A stretch of DNA of 64,000 bases from Druceiella hillmani (GCA_039881145.1 JAYKKI010000052.1:8747501-8811500); one strand, 5' to 3'. Counted from the stretch's first letter, positions 1-13,540 are shown. Notes: generated by a model not told the origin, from the sequence alone. A program made the numbers and translations.

Positions 1-1375
1 AAACCTTTTTTTTGTTATAAAATTTTACTTATAAAAACATATTTTTTGGCGGCTTTCATCTTTTTTATTTTGATTTGTAAATGCATTGAAATTCGTTCTG
101 ATGTTTACATATTTTTACTGAAATAGTAAAGAACGATCTATATTTCATTTTAATAAAAGATGTTCGATTCATATTTCGTTAAGTGAAGTGGACCACAAAA
201 GCCTTAGCATCTGCTATAATATATATTGGAGAATCAGACGAATAAATTACCGAGCAACAAAATATCGGTCTTAAATCACCATCAAACACATTTTGTTTGC
301 ATATTTTATTTGTAATGTGACTTTCTTTGTATTATAATATGTAACAGTCAACCACGGTCAATTTATTAAGGACAAAGCAGACAGGATCCAGGCAAAATAA
401 ATTGTTCGGATTCCTGTATTTTTTTAATAGAAAAAGGTATCATTATCTCTTACTACATAATGCTGTTAGTTGGGAAGTATTCTCGTTAGGAGTTTATAGT
501 TATTGTAAAATAATAATTACTATAATCTAATTACGAACATTAAATCATTTTTGTGCTCTAGTTTCCAAAATGTTTAAAAGTAAAATTTTACTTGAATTAA
601 TTTCGACGGTTTTCTTAAGACATATTTTTAATACGCATTTTTTATGTAATTTTTAAAATATATAAAGATCGAAATAAAAGTTGCAATGCAATCATGTAAA
701 GAATAATAATAAACTTTTATCAACGTGGATAGGCATAACGCAAAATAGGACATCATCTAATCTCATGGAAAAGTATATTTTATTATTGTTTTATGAAAGA
801 AAGGTCCAATAGTCATTAGCTCACTAAAGAACAAGAGCATGGAAATCGGTATGGAGTAACTCGTCTTCCAATGAGACGTTGACTCAAAGCAAGGACTGTA
901 TAATGAAACGTCAAATTTAAATAGTTATCGGTAGTTAATTTTTTGTATTTTTACAAAAAAATACTTTTTATTCTTCTACTCCGCAGTCCACGGGAGGCGA
1001 CCCATTTAGAGAGATTATTTATAATTGCACCAGAATTTTTTTTAACAGATGAAAATGTAACTGTAAGTATTCCATTTTGATCGCGCGACTACCAGAGAGC
1101 GCCAAGTTCTTGATTCCATTAGGGCGCTACATGGGCCAGAGCTGTCATTCTAAATATTTCAAAATAGTTAGCAAGTGTAAAATATGTCTATTATTAAGAT
1201 GTATTACAATGTAAAATTTCAAATCTCTACGTCGTACAGTTTTTCACAAAATCGTTTCTGAATGTAGAAAAAGGTGAACATACTTTCTAAAAGTCATATA
1301 TCTTTCGTAAGCGTAAAATTGTGGGGTATTTTATAAAATTATGATATCTAGAATCATTGCTATTGTTTTATCCCA
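1..1375. other. AT-rich non-coding stretch
   Basis: No frame resembles a known protein and no structured repeat stands out. Composition is AT-rich with short A and T runs. I see nothing functional that I can support. Confidence 0.6.
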
Positions 1376-1570
1376 ATTTATTGTGAACAATTGATACCTA
1401 TGGCGGACTTAATGGTATGAGAGCAATCTCTTACAGCCAACCATAAAATCAGTCCAGCCCAGCTCGACAATCTGCCGGGAACGAATCCTGTTCCCCGCGG
1501 TGTGCAGTGCCGCTGAAAGCTGTATACTTTGGGATCAACTAAACACATCACGACGGCGATATCCTGAATT
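1376..1570 (-). mobile_element. tRNA-derived SINE, diverged copy
   Basis: The minus strand matches the better SINE copy at 39.27-39.49 kb over most of its length. Shared blocks include the region after the tRNA-like head, the 'gtaagagattgctctc' block and the 3' block 'ccataggtatcaatt'. The B-box region is mutated here (GATTCGTTCCC instead of GGTTCGATTCC), so this copy is probably not transcribed by Pol III. The tail is a short A/T-rich stretch just left of 1380. A 99-residue open frame across it is incidental. Confidence 0.75.
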
Positions 1571-3139
1571 TTATAATTTCTGAAACCTGATGATTTCACG
1601 CCAGAGAAAGAGAGAGTATATGTTAAGAAAAAATTAATATTTGGAAATACTTTAATAGAAATACCATGTAGCCACAAATGTTAATAAGTGCCTAATTGTA
1701 TATTAAACCATCGTTTTGTGTAATTTATTCTGCTTGGTAGATTTTTTTGGTGTATAAAGATATCAGGATAATTAAAGATGTCCAAAAAAATAAGATTGGA
1801 ATGAATTGAATTATTTCAAATATATCTGTAACCCTAAATTTTTTAACTAACAGGTCATCAAGAACATTTACTATCAAACTTTGGTCTTTATAATCAACAA
1901 ACAATCTGCTTACGTTATTGCTGAACTAATAGGAGATGGGTCGTTCCGGTCAATGGACTGGACCTATCTGGGGATACCAAAGAGTTGAAGAGTCTATTTT
2001 GCAAATTTATTTATCACTTTTTTTATTATTATCCGCACATAGCTATCGGCCGCCCGCCTGTTCTTTAATATTTTTAACAAAACTTTTCTTAAAGGAGCCA
2101 TGTCAAATGAAAGTCAGTAAAATTAAAACACATGGGCCGCTTGGTAACTCTATAATAATGGCTTTAAATGTCCACAAGTGGCTAAAACTGATTTCAATAA
2201 TAACAGGCAAAAATTAATCGTAACAAAGTAAGTGTATTTTGAATGAAAAATTGCAGTCACGATTTCCACGCGTCGTTTTCGGTCTTAAAAGTAGAAAAAT
2301 TATATTTAAAGTAATCATGTTGACCACATAAATTTAAAAAACAACTTCAGCATTTTTTCATATGTAAGAAGATGTTTATGGGCTCTTTCAGATGGGAAAA
2401 TGGATTTATTTTATGGATATAATGCACATTGCATTGTAACCATACCAGGAAAATTAATACATTTAAATTTGTTTATTGATTAGTAAATATTATTTTGTAT
2501 TTTATGTTTCTTAATTGGTTATTAAGAAGATTATTTATATAGGCCAGAACAAATTTTCTCACATTTTTTAAATATATAGTATACATATCGAAATTGAAAT
2601 TAGAATGTTTTATAGATTTAATTTCATTGTTTTCCCTAAACTTCAATAATATGTAGAAAGATCAAATTTCAAACAATTTTCTATGCTATATCAATTGTAT
2701 GAGGTTGATATACATACGTGATTGTTACCGAAAATACTGAATGGAAACGATGTGTGGCTTTATTAAACGATGGCTTTACAGACCAACTACTTTGGGAGTA
2801 CTTTAAAGAAAGCAAGTTAGTGAGATGTATTTTTAGGATTTTCATTGTGGAGAAGTGTTGTTAACTTAAAAGAAAATGACTTAAAAAATGAGTAAATATG
2901 GCTAATATATAGAACTGTAGCCTCATAAACATTGCAAATAATGGGAGTACTTTAAACAAAGCAAGTGAACTTGTAAATATAATCATTTACAAATAATTTA
3001 AAGTTTGCCACACCCATGAAAATGTACATCTCACCATATAAGTAGATCAATATGTCCATTTTAAAGTTCCAGAACCCTTTGTATTTTATCTACAACTTAA
3101 AAAATTATGCTGTTTTTATAATAAAAATTTCTTTATTGA
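1571..3139. other. AT-rich non-coding stretch
   Basis: Short open frames here, including a 93-residue one at 1936-2217, have no recognisable domain. The phrase 'gggagtactttaaa' occurs twice (about 2793 and 2943), suggesting a small diverged local duplication. No gene is supported. Confidence 0.5.
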
Positions 3140-3215
3140 TATAACCAATTGATATATATGGTGAATTTATTGTCACGAGAGGGTCCCTCACAACCAACCA
3201 AAATACTAGCCAAAC
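3140..3215 (-). mobile_element. SINE fragment (3' half only)
   Basis: On the minus strand this piece matches the 3' half of the SINE at 39.3 kb: 'ggttggttgt', a 'ctctcgt' block and a terminal 'tatcaatt'. The tRNA-like head is absent or too diverged to see. It is more decayed than the copy at 1.4 kb. Confidence 0.5.
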
Positions 3216-4560
3216 GATAAATGATATTGTGCTAGACTGCAGAATATTGAGCAACTAAATAAAGATAAAAAAGTACATCCACAACTACTTATATGCACAT
3301 ACATTTTCAAATACACATATATACACATACTTATTGTTTTTCTCCGTTTCATTTTTGCTACCGAAAATCGTGTCCGTCTTCAAGTATATTGTTAGTGAAG
3401 CTGGCTCGCTACCTGCATGCTGTCCTTTCTTTAGGTTGCCTTAGGGCCACATTGACAGGGAGTCCCGTGGTGATCTTAATCTGATCAAAACTGTGGCTAG
3501 AATATCGACAGTGAAGTACTTTACCAACAAGAAGTAATATTTTTTAGTTTTTTCGCTGAATATATATATCTGTGTGTATTTATAAACATATAAATACACA
3601 TACACACATACACACACACACACACACACAGACACACAAAAACAAAACAGGCAAATGTACACGCTCACGAACGCGCAAGCGGTCACACTAGCACACGTGC
3701 ATAAATGACGTTTGATGGAGGAAGAAACAGGATATGGAGGAAAAAAAGTACTATAAGAAATTACTAAAGGCAATGGTTTCAGAGATGATTCTGAAATGCA
3801 TATGTAGATGGAGCATATCCTATATAGCCATTCCACGTGCATTCTGTGTCTGCTTATAACTTATGTGGCTACGTAAACATTATTTTTGTTCAAAATAAAA
3901 AAAAATAATTTTGTTTTATTAAAAATACACTATACTTATTTTCATTAATTACTGTCGTTTACTATTAAAATGGCGGTATGTTTTGTATGTTTGCGATGTT
4001 CTTCTTTGCATGTGTTAAGCAGAGAAAAACAATAGCTAACATTGAATAACATTAATATAGCGTATAAATCATAGGCAATACTAATATTAATTTATCCGAT
4101 AACTTCCTAATATGTGGGAATAAAAACGTTTACATCTGGAGGATATGTGCATTAAAAGTCAATATCTATAGTCATTGCACCTAATGTATGCTTTAAACAT
4201 CTCTGTCGAACACATTGAGAGAGAGAAAATCATTTCATTCATATTATTGATTCTATATCAAACTCTGCTTTTCGATTGTAACACTTTGTTTTACTCTATA
4301 TATGTGTATAAAGACATAGTTGGGGATTATAGGCATACATCAAATTTAACGCTTAAAAACTTGCAAGCAAAATTCGGATTGGTGCAACCAAAAGTGAATC
4401 CGAAACAAATTACACTTTCGATATTTGGATATACAGTACTAATAGATTTCTTTTAGTTTAGGAAGTAAATAAAAAGGCGCATATAATTATTTTAATTTTA
4501 TTTATCGGAGGATATACGCAACATGCCCAAGAATAAATACAAGTTTAAGTTGGGTTGTTG
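3216..4560. repeat. Non-coding stretch with (AC)n microsatellite near 3601-3640
   Basis: An alternating A-C run sits at about 3601-3640, followed by an AC-rich degenerate tail. The low-complexity 133-residue minus-strand frame over it is an artefact of the dinucleotide repeat. A 93-residue plus-strand frame at 4175-4456 has no recognisable domain and no splice or promoter context I can point to. Confidence 0.6.
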
Positions 4561-4564
4561 CATG

Positions 4565-4566
<2 letters not shown>

Positions 4567-4616
<50 letters not shown>

Positions 4617-4625
4617 CATATTTAC

Positions 4626-4717
<92 letters not shown>
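4567..4717. repeat. Compound (AT)n-(GT)n microsatellite
   Basis: About 110 bases of nearly uninterrupted AT/TA dinucleotides pass directly into about 40 bases of GT. Long open frames on both strands here translate to Ile-Tyr and Thr-His or Val-Cys repeats and are artefacts. Confidence 0.97.
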
Positions 4718-4720
<3 letters not shown>

Positions 4721-4812
4721 CGCATGCAGGTACGAATGCGCATGCTCATACAAGGAACTTACAAAAATTACTACGATATGTCTTAATTCACGCCAAGCTT
4801 CAATTGAATTAA

Positions 4813-6405
4813 TTTTGTTTTCATAAACTATTATATTCTATTCTATATATTTTCTCTATATTTTCTTAAATGGAAATTCATTTCCGTAGATGCGATAAAA
4901 ACTCATTACAGACTGATTTTAATTTACACATAAGACAGATGTAACCATCGTACTTTTGTCAGATCGTAGTTTTGACGAAATGACAATAATAAAAGAAAAT
5001 AAAGGACGTTCAACCTGTGAGAGAATGATTAGAAATGGAGATACGCGAGATAAATTAATGAGAAAATTAAACATATGCGAATCAATAAGCATAAATGGAG
5101 CGACTCTCTAAATATTTAAGAGATTTATATGTATGAAACCATAAAACTAAAAGAACAAGTATGTAAAGAAATACAAGAACGACAGATACGAACGCAAAAT
5201 TATAGGGTGGTTATGACGATAATAAATTTTCACTAAAATCTGATAAAAGTCATCCTCCTGAAATTCTCAGTATAGAGCAACTATATGACGTAACTTGACG
5301 ACGTCGATTCTCGAGTATCTGCTCATTGTGTAGCTCGACCGTGAATAATACTGTCAAAGGAGAGTGAAAGTACATTTTTATAGTCTAAGTATATTCCAAA
5401 GAAAAAAAAGATAATGTGGTAGCAGGATCAAAGTACATAAAGTTAAGTGGATAAAAATATATAAAAGCTATATGGTAAATTAAAGAAGTGTTAAAAATTT
5501 TCTTATCTTTTGTCGTAACATGTCATTTTCCAACGAGGCCTGGAGCTATGTAGCTTCTATTATATCCCTTTTCATATTTTCTTAATAAATTTTATACCAA
5601 GTACAAGGAATGCCTAAGATAAGAGTTCTTACGCATGCCATTAAAAACCAATTAATTTAATATTTGTGCATAAACTACTATCTTGAATTGCTTCAAATCA
5701 CACAGTGACATTATCCATCTAAAGAAAATTTCTTCCAATTACATATTTAAGAAAATGAGATAAAACCTTGGATTAAAAATATTTTTACAAATACTTCTGA
5801 AGAGCTGGAAAATTAATTGATAAATTTTCTAAAAGTCATTTGTTTTTAAACTGCATTTTTGAATTATATTTGTGTTTTCTCTTTTTTTTTTCAATTACGA
5901 TTAAGACACATATAATTTTAGATACCAATGAAAAGTCAATTCAACAAGCTCAATAACGATAAAAGACATAACTATTTCATACTTCAAGAAGAACAGAATA
6001 ACATTTACTTTTTTCTTGTTCACATAAGGTAATTTAGAATTGTATATCATAGATAAATGAGGAATATCGAAAAACATGGTTCATTAGGCCAATATAGCAA
6101 AGATATTATGACTTCGGAAACACAGGTATTCAAGTGCGAAGAACGAGAATATTTGCAATAAACTGAAGTATAAAATATTTCCATTTGATAATCGAAAAAT
6201 TAATTTCGTAATTTTTTTGTGCTAAAATGTGTGATAACCCCGCGTATTCAAAAAACATTGGTTGGAAATACAAATGAAAAGGAAGTATATCATTCCAAGT
6301 GCAAGTATTGAAGCAACAGTTTTTGCACGCATTCATGTGAGCTCCAAGTAATTGCCAGATCCGCTAAGTTTGTTCTGTCTTGCTTCCACTAAAGTCATGT
6401 ATAAT
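4813..6405. other. AT-rich non-coding stretch
   Basis: No repeat, RNA gene or protein-like frame is recognisable. A slightly more GC-rich patch near 5285-5345 contains several CG dinucleotides but no motif I can name. Confidence 0.5.
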
Positions 6406-6409
6406 AAAT

Positions 6410-6411
<2 letters not shown>

Positions 6412-6457
<46 letters not shown>

Positions 6458-6458
6458 C

Positions 6459-6489
<31 letters not shown>

Positions 6490-6497
6490 CACACACA
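6412..6497. repeat. Compound (AT)n/(GT)n/(AC)n microsatellite
   Basis: AT dinucleotides, then GT, then AT, then AC. The Ile-Tyr-rich minus-strand frame over it is an artefact of the repeat. Confidence 0.95.
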
Positions 6498-6499
6498 TA

Positions 6500-7187
6500 C
6501 GTATATAGGTGTATGAGAAATTGTAACCAAAACATACTTTGCATTTTATCTTGGAATTTGAACTTCTCTGTTTGTATTATATCTGTATATAAATTATTTC
6601 GTTATTACATATAATTATTTGTAATTTCTTATCCTGAACGATAAGATGTTAAAACATTCACTTATAATGTTCATTGTTGCATTTTATATCCCTATATTTC
6701 ATTTTGTCTCGTCACAAGTATTTTCCATCATGAAAATGACATAAGGAAATATTAAAAATTTAACAGGTATAGCAGAAAAAGAATGTAAAATACCAATAAA
6801 GCAAAAGTCTAATGAAAGGTTTAAATCAATTAAAAAAACTGCTTCGGCACGATGTCTTAACCTTACATTTGTTTACTGTTGTTTGTCAAAAACAATTTTG
6901 AACCCAATTTTTGTCTTCTACCTTCAGTGAAAACCAAATTTTATAAACCATTTGATAAGTTATATAACGTTTTTTCTTGTCTGGGAAGCAAGTGCTGCTT
7001 TAATTTTAAAAAATACACAAAAAACTTTTTGGGACGATTTTATTTACACTTAAAATCCAATACAATTAATATTACGGTTTTTATCGTAAAGTAAGATCAG
7101 ATTCTTCATACTCTTCATAAAACGTCAATTTTGAGCTAGATGACAGCGTGTAACTGAACGACGACTATAAGCGACATTATCGTTTTA
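6500..7187. other. AT-rich non-coding stretch
   Basis: A 71-residue plus-strand frame (6879-7094) is Phe/Lys/Asn-rich with no domain I recognise. Nothing else supportable. Confidence 0.5.
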
Positions 7188-7475
7188 GATTCATCAACAA
7201 AGATAACTGTAGGTATATTGTCGTTTTTTGATTCAACAATGAAGATAACTGTACGTACATTGTTTTTTTGATTCAACAATGAAGATAACTGTACGTACAT
7301 TGTTTTTTTGATTCAACAATGAAGATAACTGTACGTCTTTTTTAACTCAACAATGAAAATTACAATTAACATAGCCGATAACATTGCCGTTTTTGTTTAA
7401 AAAATAAAAATAACTACAGGCACATTTTCGTTTTCGATTTACCAATGGAGATAATATTGTCGTTTGTGATGAGAT
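7188..7475. repeat. 40-bp minisatellite, decaying outward
   Basis: The block 'gattcaacaatgaagataac' starts at 7230, 7270 and 7310, exactly 40 bp apart. A diverged copy precedes it at about 7190, and two or more weaker copies follow to about 7475. The central units are almost identical while the flanking ones are mutated, as expected for an array homogenised in the middle. Confidence 0.9.
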
Positions 7476-7837
7476 ACAGCGGTTAATGAAATTAATTACT
7501 CATATTAAAAAAAATTCAACGAACAAATCCTACTATAAAAATAAGGTACATGGTGTTTGGCTCATATACCGAATAATGTTGCTTTGTAGTAGAAATGCTC
7601 GGATCCGAGTTTCTATCCATCCCAAGATTTCAATTATTTCTTTGATTGGCAAGAAAAACTGGAGCATCCACCGTGATCTTGTACCCAAAGACTATCACTT
7701 CTTTATTCATATGAAACGGAGTATTTCCTGACAATATTTGAAAAGTGATGATGACACCCATCCAGCTGTATAAATATGGTTATTCTTAATGTTGGCAAAG
7801 AATATAAACTATTACTGCGTAAAGAAGCGACACTCAC
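7476..7837. other. Non-coding stretch with an 81-residue frame of unknown status
   Basis: A plus-strand frame at 7486-7731 is Lys/Ile/Ser-rich with no recognisable domain. I would not call it a gene. The stretch ends at the candidate splice donor described next. Confidence 0.4.
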
Positions 7838-8345
7838 CTCCCCCCGCCAGTATAACGTTACCCGCAGATAACGAGTACGATCAGGAGTACGCGATCCAAG
7901 GTTGCCGCTTGTTACGTGCGCGTGTTTATTTGTTTGATTTTGCGATGTTTGGTTGAGAGTAACTTGTGTAATTCACTTCTAATTAATAACTATAATAATT
8001 TAATATAAAGGTTTATTATTGCGCTGTGTACTATGTACGAATCAATAGAATTTTTTTTTGTCACTTATAAAATAAAAACTGTTCTTAAAATTCATTGTTT
8101 TCTTTGAATGCATTGTGGTTAGAAAGCGTATCTTTGTAGTATCTGTCATAGGTTTTTATATGGTTTATTACGGGTCAAAAGTAGTCAAAAGAGTTAGTCA
8201 TTCGATAGACGCTATTGGTTAATAAGAGAAATAGCCATGTTGCTGACGTATAGCGTCAACTCGCTCGATCTGCGCCATTTCCCACAGCGATCGAGACCGC
8301 TATGTAGTAGTAGTAAACATTCTATATCTGCACGCTGCTGACAGC
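7838..8345 (-). other. CpG-containing island with a strong minus-strand splice-donor match
   Basis: Read on the minus strand, the sequence GGAG|GTGAGTG places an almost ideal splice donor at 7838/7837. Upstream of it (7838-8345 on the plus map) the DNA is noticeably richer in G+C and CG dinucleotides than its surroundings. No methionine-started frame leads into the donor, so if real this would be a non-coding first exon. A chance donor in a GC-richer island is equally possible. Confidence 0.25.
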
Positions 8346-9365
8346 CCTACATTAATTTAACCACACACGCATACGGACATGGACAGTCAAGTACGTATGT
8401 ATTAGTGTAGGCAATTAAATCCGTTCGCTAGTATGGAGTGTCGGGGGTGTACCGTTGTTTAATCTTTTAATGAAAACGAAAATTGTTTGAAAACATTTTT
8501 CTTTGTGTTTTTCTGTTTAAGCCAAAATGACACTTTGCTAACTCGTTTGTATTCTATGTAGAATTTTTACTAATTTATTAATGATAAATATACAAAGTTC
8601 AAATTTAGCTGCAACTTTTTATATTGACCTTCGAAATAACATGACTCCCAAACAATTATTAGATTATCATCCATTAGATAGCTATGAAATACAAAAATGA
8701 AAGTTTTAATTTAACAATTCCTTTAATATGTTTTAATGGTTTTCGCAGGATATCAAATCATCAAAATTTTATTTATTTTATGAGGTAAATTTGAAGTTAT
8801 TTCTTATTCCATGACAAAAAATGCTGCCCTGACTTTACAGCCTTGAGTAAAACACGTTCAATTTTGTACAGTTATACAATAAAGACATACAGAGCCAGAC
8901 GAGATTTATGGTTTTACAAAGGTCTAATGGTAATATGATTATATTTGGTCCCTTTGTAAGTATTTTGTTGCGGGAACAGGTTGCGACAGACTTGCGCTAT
9001 CCCTCCGTTAATGTTGCCTGCGGCAACGGCCGTCCTTAAAGAACTCATCATCACACAAGATGTCATTATACATATAACATAGCGTCGCGTTTACGAATAC
9101 AGCGTTGTTGAACGCCTATGATATTAATGCGGTTATGATTTTTATACTCACTTATTATGTGAATTATATGTGAGACGTATAGAAATAACTAAGTAAAGGT
9201 TGTTCAAATTCTTCGTATTTGCGATAAATAACATTATCAAATGGAGAAGAAAGAAAAAGGAGGTTAACGATGTTTCGCCTGTTACTGAGACTTTTTTCAC
9301 CCGCTTTATTTTCAGTATTAAAAGTGAGATATACATGCCTATATTAAATATGTTTCATACAGTTG
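8346..9365. other. AT-rich non-coding stretch
   Basis: Short frames on both strands near 9148-9400 overlap each other and resemble nothing known. A GC-richer patch near 8965-9040 has no motif I can assign. Confidence 0.45.
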
Positions 9366-9369
9366 AAGT

Positions 9370-9412
9370 CATACGTAACTCAAAGTTACGGCATACGTAA
9401 CTCATAGTTACG
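9370..9412. repeat. Two tandem copies of a short palindromic unit
   Basis: 'cgtaactcaaagttacg' is followed about 21 bp later by 'cgtaactcatagttacg'. Each unit is itself an inverted repeat (CGTAACT...AGTTACG). It may be a binding-site pair or a mobile-element relic. Confidence 0.7.
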
Positions 9413-9496
9413 GCAGATACGTAGATATTTTAATGTTAGGAAACTTTAGTGTCACAAAGGAATATGAACGTGATCTTTTACAGCTGATTATAGTAA

Positions 9497-9535
9497 GATC
9501 ATTCAATTATTTTTTTATAAAATAATTGAATGATC
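9497..9535. repeat. Perfect hairpin, 17-bp arms
   Basis: Arm 'gatcattcaattatttt' at 9497-9513 and its exact complement at 9519-9535, separated by 5 bases. It could be the remnant of a small inverted-repeat transposon. Confidence 0.9.
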
Positions 9536-9539
9536 AAAT

Positions 9540-11585
9540 ATGCAAAAATACGTTTTAAAAATGGTTTAGTGGCAAAATGGAAACGAGCATAGACTATAAA
9601 CGATGTTATAGTTATATTGGACTTTTCTATTGGATTATATATATTCCACTGAGTCTCTGTCATATTTTAATATCTTTCGAACTTATAATTGGGAATAATA
9701 TAAATAACGTAAACTAAATTGACGATGCCATAAATATGTTCCAAGCTTTTAAAAATATCTTATTTAAATTATAAATTAAATTGTAAGTCTCTTCCTGTAG
9801 TTACCACTGCTATTAGTTGACAAAGCCAGAATATGAGCTTTTATATCAGCGTTGTTATACTTTGTTACAAAACTGTTCACAATGTTTAATTAATTATATG
9901 ATTTGACAACAAATATTTCTTTGTTAATAATTTTACGATATAACGACAGCAAATTAATTTGTAGTAAAAAAAACGTAATCTAGAAGATGAGAGACAAATT
10001 TAGTTAAAGATTAACAGGATAAGGGATAAATTTTATGGATATTTTAAAGTAAATGGTAGTTTACTTGTGATTTTTTATTTTCAAAATTTATCAACAACAT
10101 AAAATAATTTCTTTAAACTGTCAAAATTAGAGATCGATAATAATGTGTGTAATTTCGGTTTTATTTTAATTACTTTTTCCTTGACGTGTCCGTTATTATT
10201 GAATATATGTTTGTCTTGGAATGTGCTAGTAACGTCTGCCAATAGTTGTCTCTGCGTTAACTTTTCTTAGGTTTTCTTCATAGTCGTAGTCTTTGGAAGG
10301 CCAGTGAGGGTCTTAACGTGGAAAGAGTAGAGGTAAAGTGATCAGCCGAGAAAGATTTCACCACTATAACTAATCTATGAAGGCTACCGATGGGGTATTT
10401 ACCTTAATAATTACAACCAGTCTATTAAAAATATCTATGGGGTATTGAATCGAAGTAGAAGGGTACTTGTTGGAAGCAGAATATTATTACTTTATGTGCA
10501 GGTATTGAGTATTAATGCCAAGGTAATCTATAGTTAACTTAGTAGTTCTTTTGGCTACTCGTGATATATTAAACCTCCGCCTCTGACACCACATCTGGAA
10601 TGCATCTATTTTCATTTGCTCTGCTAGATTTGTATCATTTTACCCATGGCAACTTAGGCCATCTCTATTCTTATCTATATTTCCTTGCTGTATTCGCCCT
10701 GGTCAGTAAGCAGAGTTTTGAGGTATACGTAATGACTCAAAAATTTCAGGTCTATGAATTCTTCTGTCCGAATAAGTTAGTCCGTTTAAATATAAAATTA
10801 AGAGAACAAAATAATTTGTCTTAAGAAGGCCTCAATCTATAGAACTGGTAATAATATGAAAGTAAATGTCCGTCTGTCCGTCCCTTTCCTCGTCTATTAC
10901 AGCCTGACTCTTTTTACAGTATAAAACTTATAAACTTGGCATAGATATGTAATTTAGTACGTAGCAAACTATGGAAAATAATTAATGTGTGTGTATTTAA
11001 TTTGAGTCAATTGGATAGATATTTCAAAATTAAATTGATTTCATCACCTTTTCAAATCCTTCAAAATTAATTTATTTCTGTGTGCGTTAATCTCCAGTTC
11101 TCATTATTTACTTTAGATTTGAAAATTTTTGGAAAGACCTAGATAGTAACGGTAATGAATATTAGAATATTTCACAATTCAAGTGAATTTGCATTAACTA
11201 TTTAAGAAGATATAGAATTTTACACTGTGTGCATTCCAATATACGTTTTGCCATTTTTTTAACATAGTTCGTATTAGCAATCGCTTGGTAAATATCTTCA
11301 AATTATTTAGTATAATTTTTCTTGGGTCGTGATTTTCTAGTGACTTATTTATAAAATTTAAACAGTAAATACAGTGGCTTACTTACACATACTCCTAGCT
11401 AATTCAATTTACCCGTAAGAGTACAGATTCTCCTTCTCTTGTGCAAAAAAAGCCACTATGGTTTCTTACACATATACATAATGTAGATAATATAGTATAG
11501 AGTTTTCCAAGTCCAAGTATAAGATGAGCTTTTTAATTTGATAATAAAATAATTTAGTATTTCGAAACTCTTTTATTGATTTCAA
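9540..11585. other. AT-rich non-coding stretch with a possible dispersed-repeat piece near 10.86-10.98 kb
   Basis: At about 10860-10980 the plus strand has 'gtccgtctgtccgtcc' followed by a 'cttggcatagatatg' block. I associate this pattern with the ends of non-autonomous mobile elements in insect genomes; that is a family-level impression, not a match. The 74-residue frame at 10600-10824 has no recognisable domain. Confidence 0.35.
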
Positions 11586-11590
11586 TACCG

Positions 11591-11700
11591 CGGAGGAAGT
11601 AGTTGTTTGATTAGTTTGAACGATTTTTAACGGAGGAAGTAGTTGTTTGATTAGTTTGAACGGAAAGAGTAGTTGTTTGATTAGTTTGAACGATTTTTAA
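11591..11700. repeat. Three-copy 30/40-bp minisatellite
   Basis: Core 'agttgtttgattagtttgaa' occurs three times. Units are 11591-11630 (40 bp), 11631-11660 (30 bp, lacking the 'cgatttttaa' end) and 11661-11700 (40 bp). Near identity of the copies indicates recent origin. Confidence 0.95.
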
Positions 11701-13234
11701 AATTGTAAAGTCAATTTCATTTCCTTCTATTAGACTACCTTGAATTAGGAAAAATTTCTGCCCTCCACAAGTTTACATAAGTTAATAAAAAATAATTGAA
11801 ATTAAAATAGCATTAATTCAATTTAATATAATCAAACCTGCATGAAGTTTTCTCGAAATATTTGAAGTACCTTATAAAATAGAAGAAATTAAAATATAAA
11901 TATTGAAAAGATACGGCCTATAATATAATTTGCAGCATAAACGTAATAAATATTTCCAATGTCGAACGTTCTTATTTGAGCATGTGTTATCAGAAGTCAA
12001 TTTTCTGACACGCGACCGAAGGAAAATTACATTTCCGGTATGGACGAAAATAATTCTAATGTATATTTAATCGACGTCGATTGAATATGTGAACAAGCGA
12101 GTTTGTTAAATGTGGGTGGATAATTTTGTACCAAAATTTTATATATTTCTGGAGGGCTTTCGAATCTGAACGTATTTCAATGTATCGATTTTGTGATAGG
12201 TGACTACTGACTAATTCGATGCAATAATTTTCACTGGATTCGGTAATTAAATTGTTTTGTTATTAATTATAACAAGGTTGTTTTTATATCCCAACTTTCT
12301 CGTTTACTATCAATGGATAGTAATGTGGTTAATATGAAAAAAATTACTATTTCCAAATAAAAATAACTTGTATTTTCATATTATAAAGAACCAAAAATAT
12401 TTTTAGTAATTAGGAACCAATTAAAGTAAAGTATTATTTGTTAAATGAAAACTCTGATGCATGTCTTTGATGGACTTGCAAACATATATGGCATGGAAAG
12501 GTATTTTTGAAAAATTAATTTTGCAAATATTTTCAGTATCTTATTACTTTCAGTCATACCACATATTGTTAATATGATAAAGAAAATAGCTTTTTATTGT
12601 ATTCAAACCCACTCTGTCCACTGTTGCATAAACTATTCTTCTAGAGAATTTCATAAATCATGTTGAAGTGGAGTATTTCTGACACTTAATAAAAAAGACA
12701 GATTTGCAAACTGTAATGGAACTCAATTCAGTAACACCTTCCAATTTCTCGGGAAAGGGTTCGAAAGTTATTCTAAACTGAACTAAAATATAATTAATTA
12801 AAATGTAATATATGAAATAAATGTATTCACGCAAGCTTGAACAGTCTGATGATATAAAATAGACGTATCAATGGTGAAAGACAAGTAAAACACCGTTGTA
12901 GTGACCTAATTCATTTCCGAACATTTCCATATGTTTACTTACTTTCTGACTGGATGAATCACAAATTAATTAAATTCATAATAATTACTATGACTTTTTT
13001 TCTTTTATATTTTACTCCAAATTATTTTACTAAATTTGCGTTCGACTTCAATTTCAGCTTATAGTTATAAAAGTAGGGAATTTGCAATAAAGAAACTAAA
13101 GGATTTTTATTGACATGGATTTTTACTGACATACTGAAATGCATTTAAATTATGCACGTATTTTATGTAAAATAATCCGTGGGAAAGCAGTTGACGTCCA
13201 TAGCACATCGAAAAAATATATGTCCACTTTATAC
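11701..13234. other. AT-rich non-coding stretch
   Basis: No repeat, RNA or protein-like signal that I can support. Confidence 0.5.
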
Positions 13235-13540
13235 AAAAGTTCTACAGCAAAGTCAGCAACAGCCTAAGTGTATATATTATCAACATAAAATCCACAATAA
13301 ACGTTTTACTGGTTAAAAGTTCTACACTAAAGTCTGCAATAGTAAAGGTGTATATAATATATATAACCCATAATAAAGTTTTACTGTTTAAAAGTTCTGT
13401 AATAATATTCGCAATAGAATAAGTGTGTACAATACATAAAACCCATAATACACGTTTTACTTTTTAAAAATCTACTGTAAAGTCCGCAACAACATATGTG
13501 CATATAAAAGCCTAATAAACGTTTTACCGTTTAAAAAATG
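13235..13540. repeat. Four-copy tandem repeat, unit about 75-80 bp
   Basis: Each unit begins with an 'aaaagttcta'-like block (about 13235, 13315, 13390, 13466) and ends with a 'cataataaacgttttac'-like block. Units differ at many positions and vary in length, so the array is older than the one at 11.6 kb. Confidence 0.85.

Noticed and set aside
4498..4812. Overlapping open frames of 83-85 residues on both strands
   Set aside because: They translate dinucleotide repeats (Ile-Tyr, Val-Cys, Thr-His) and reflect the microsatellite only.
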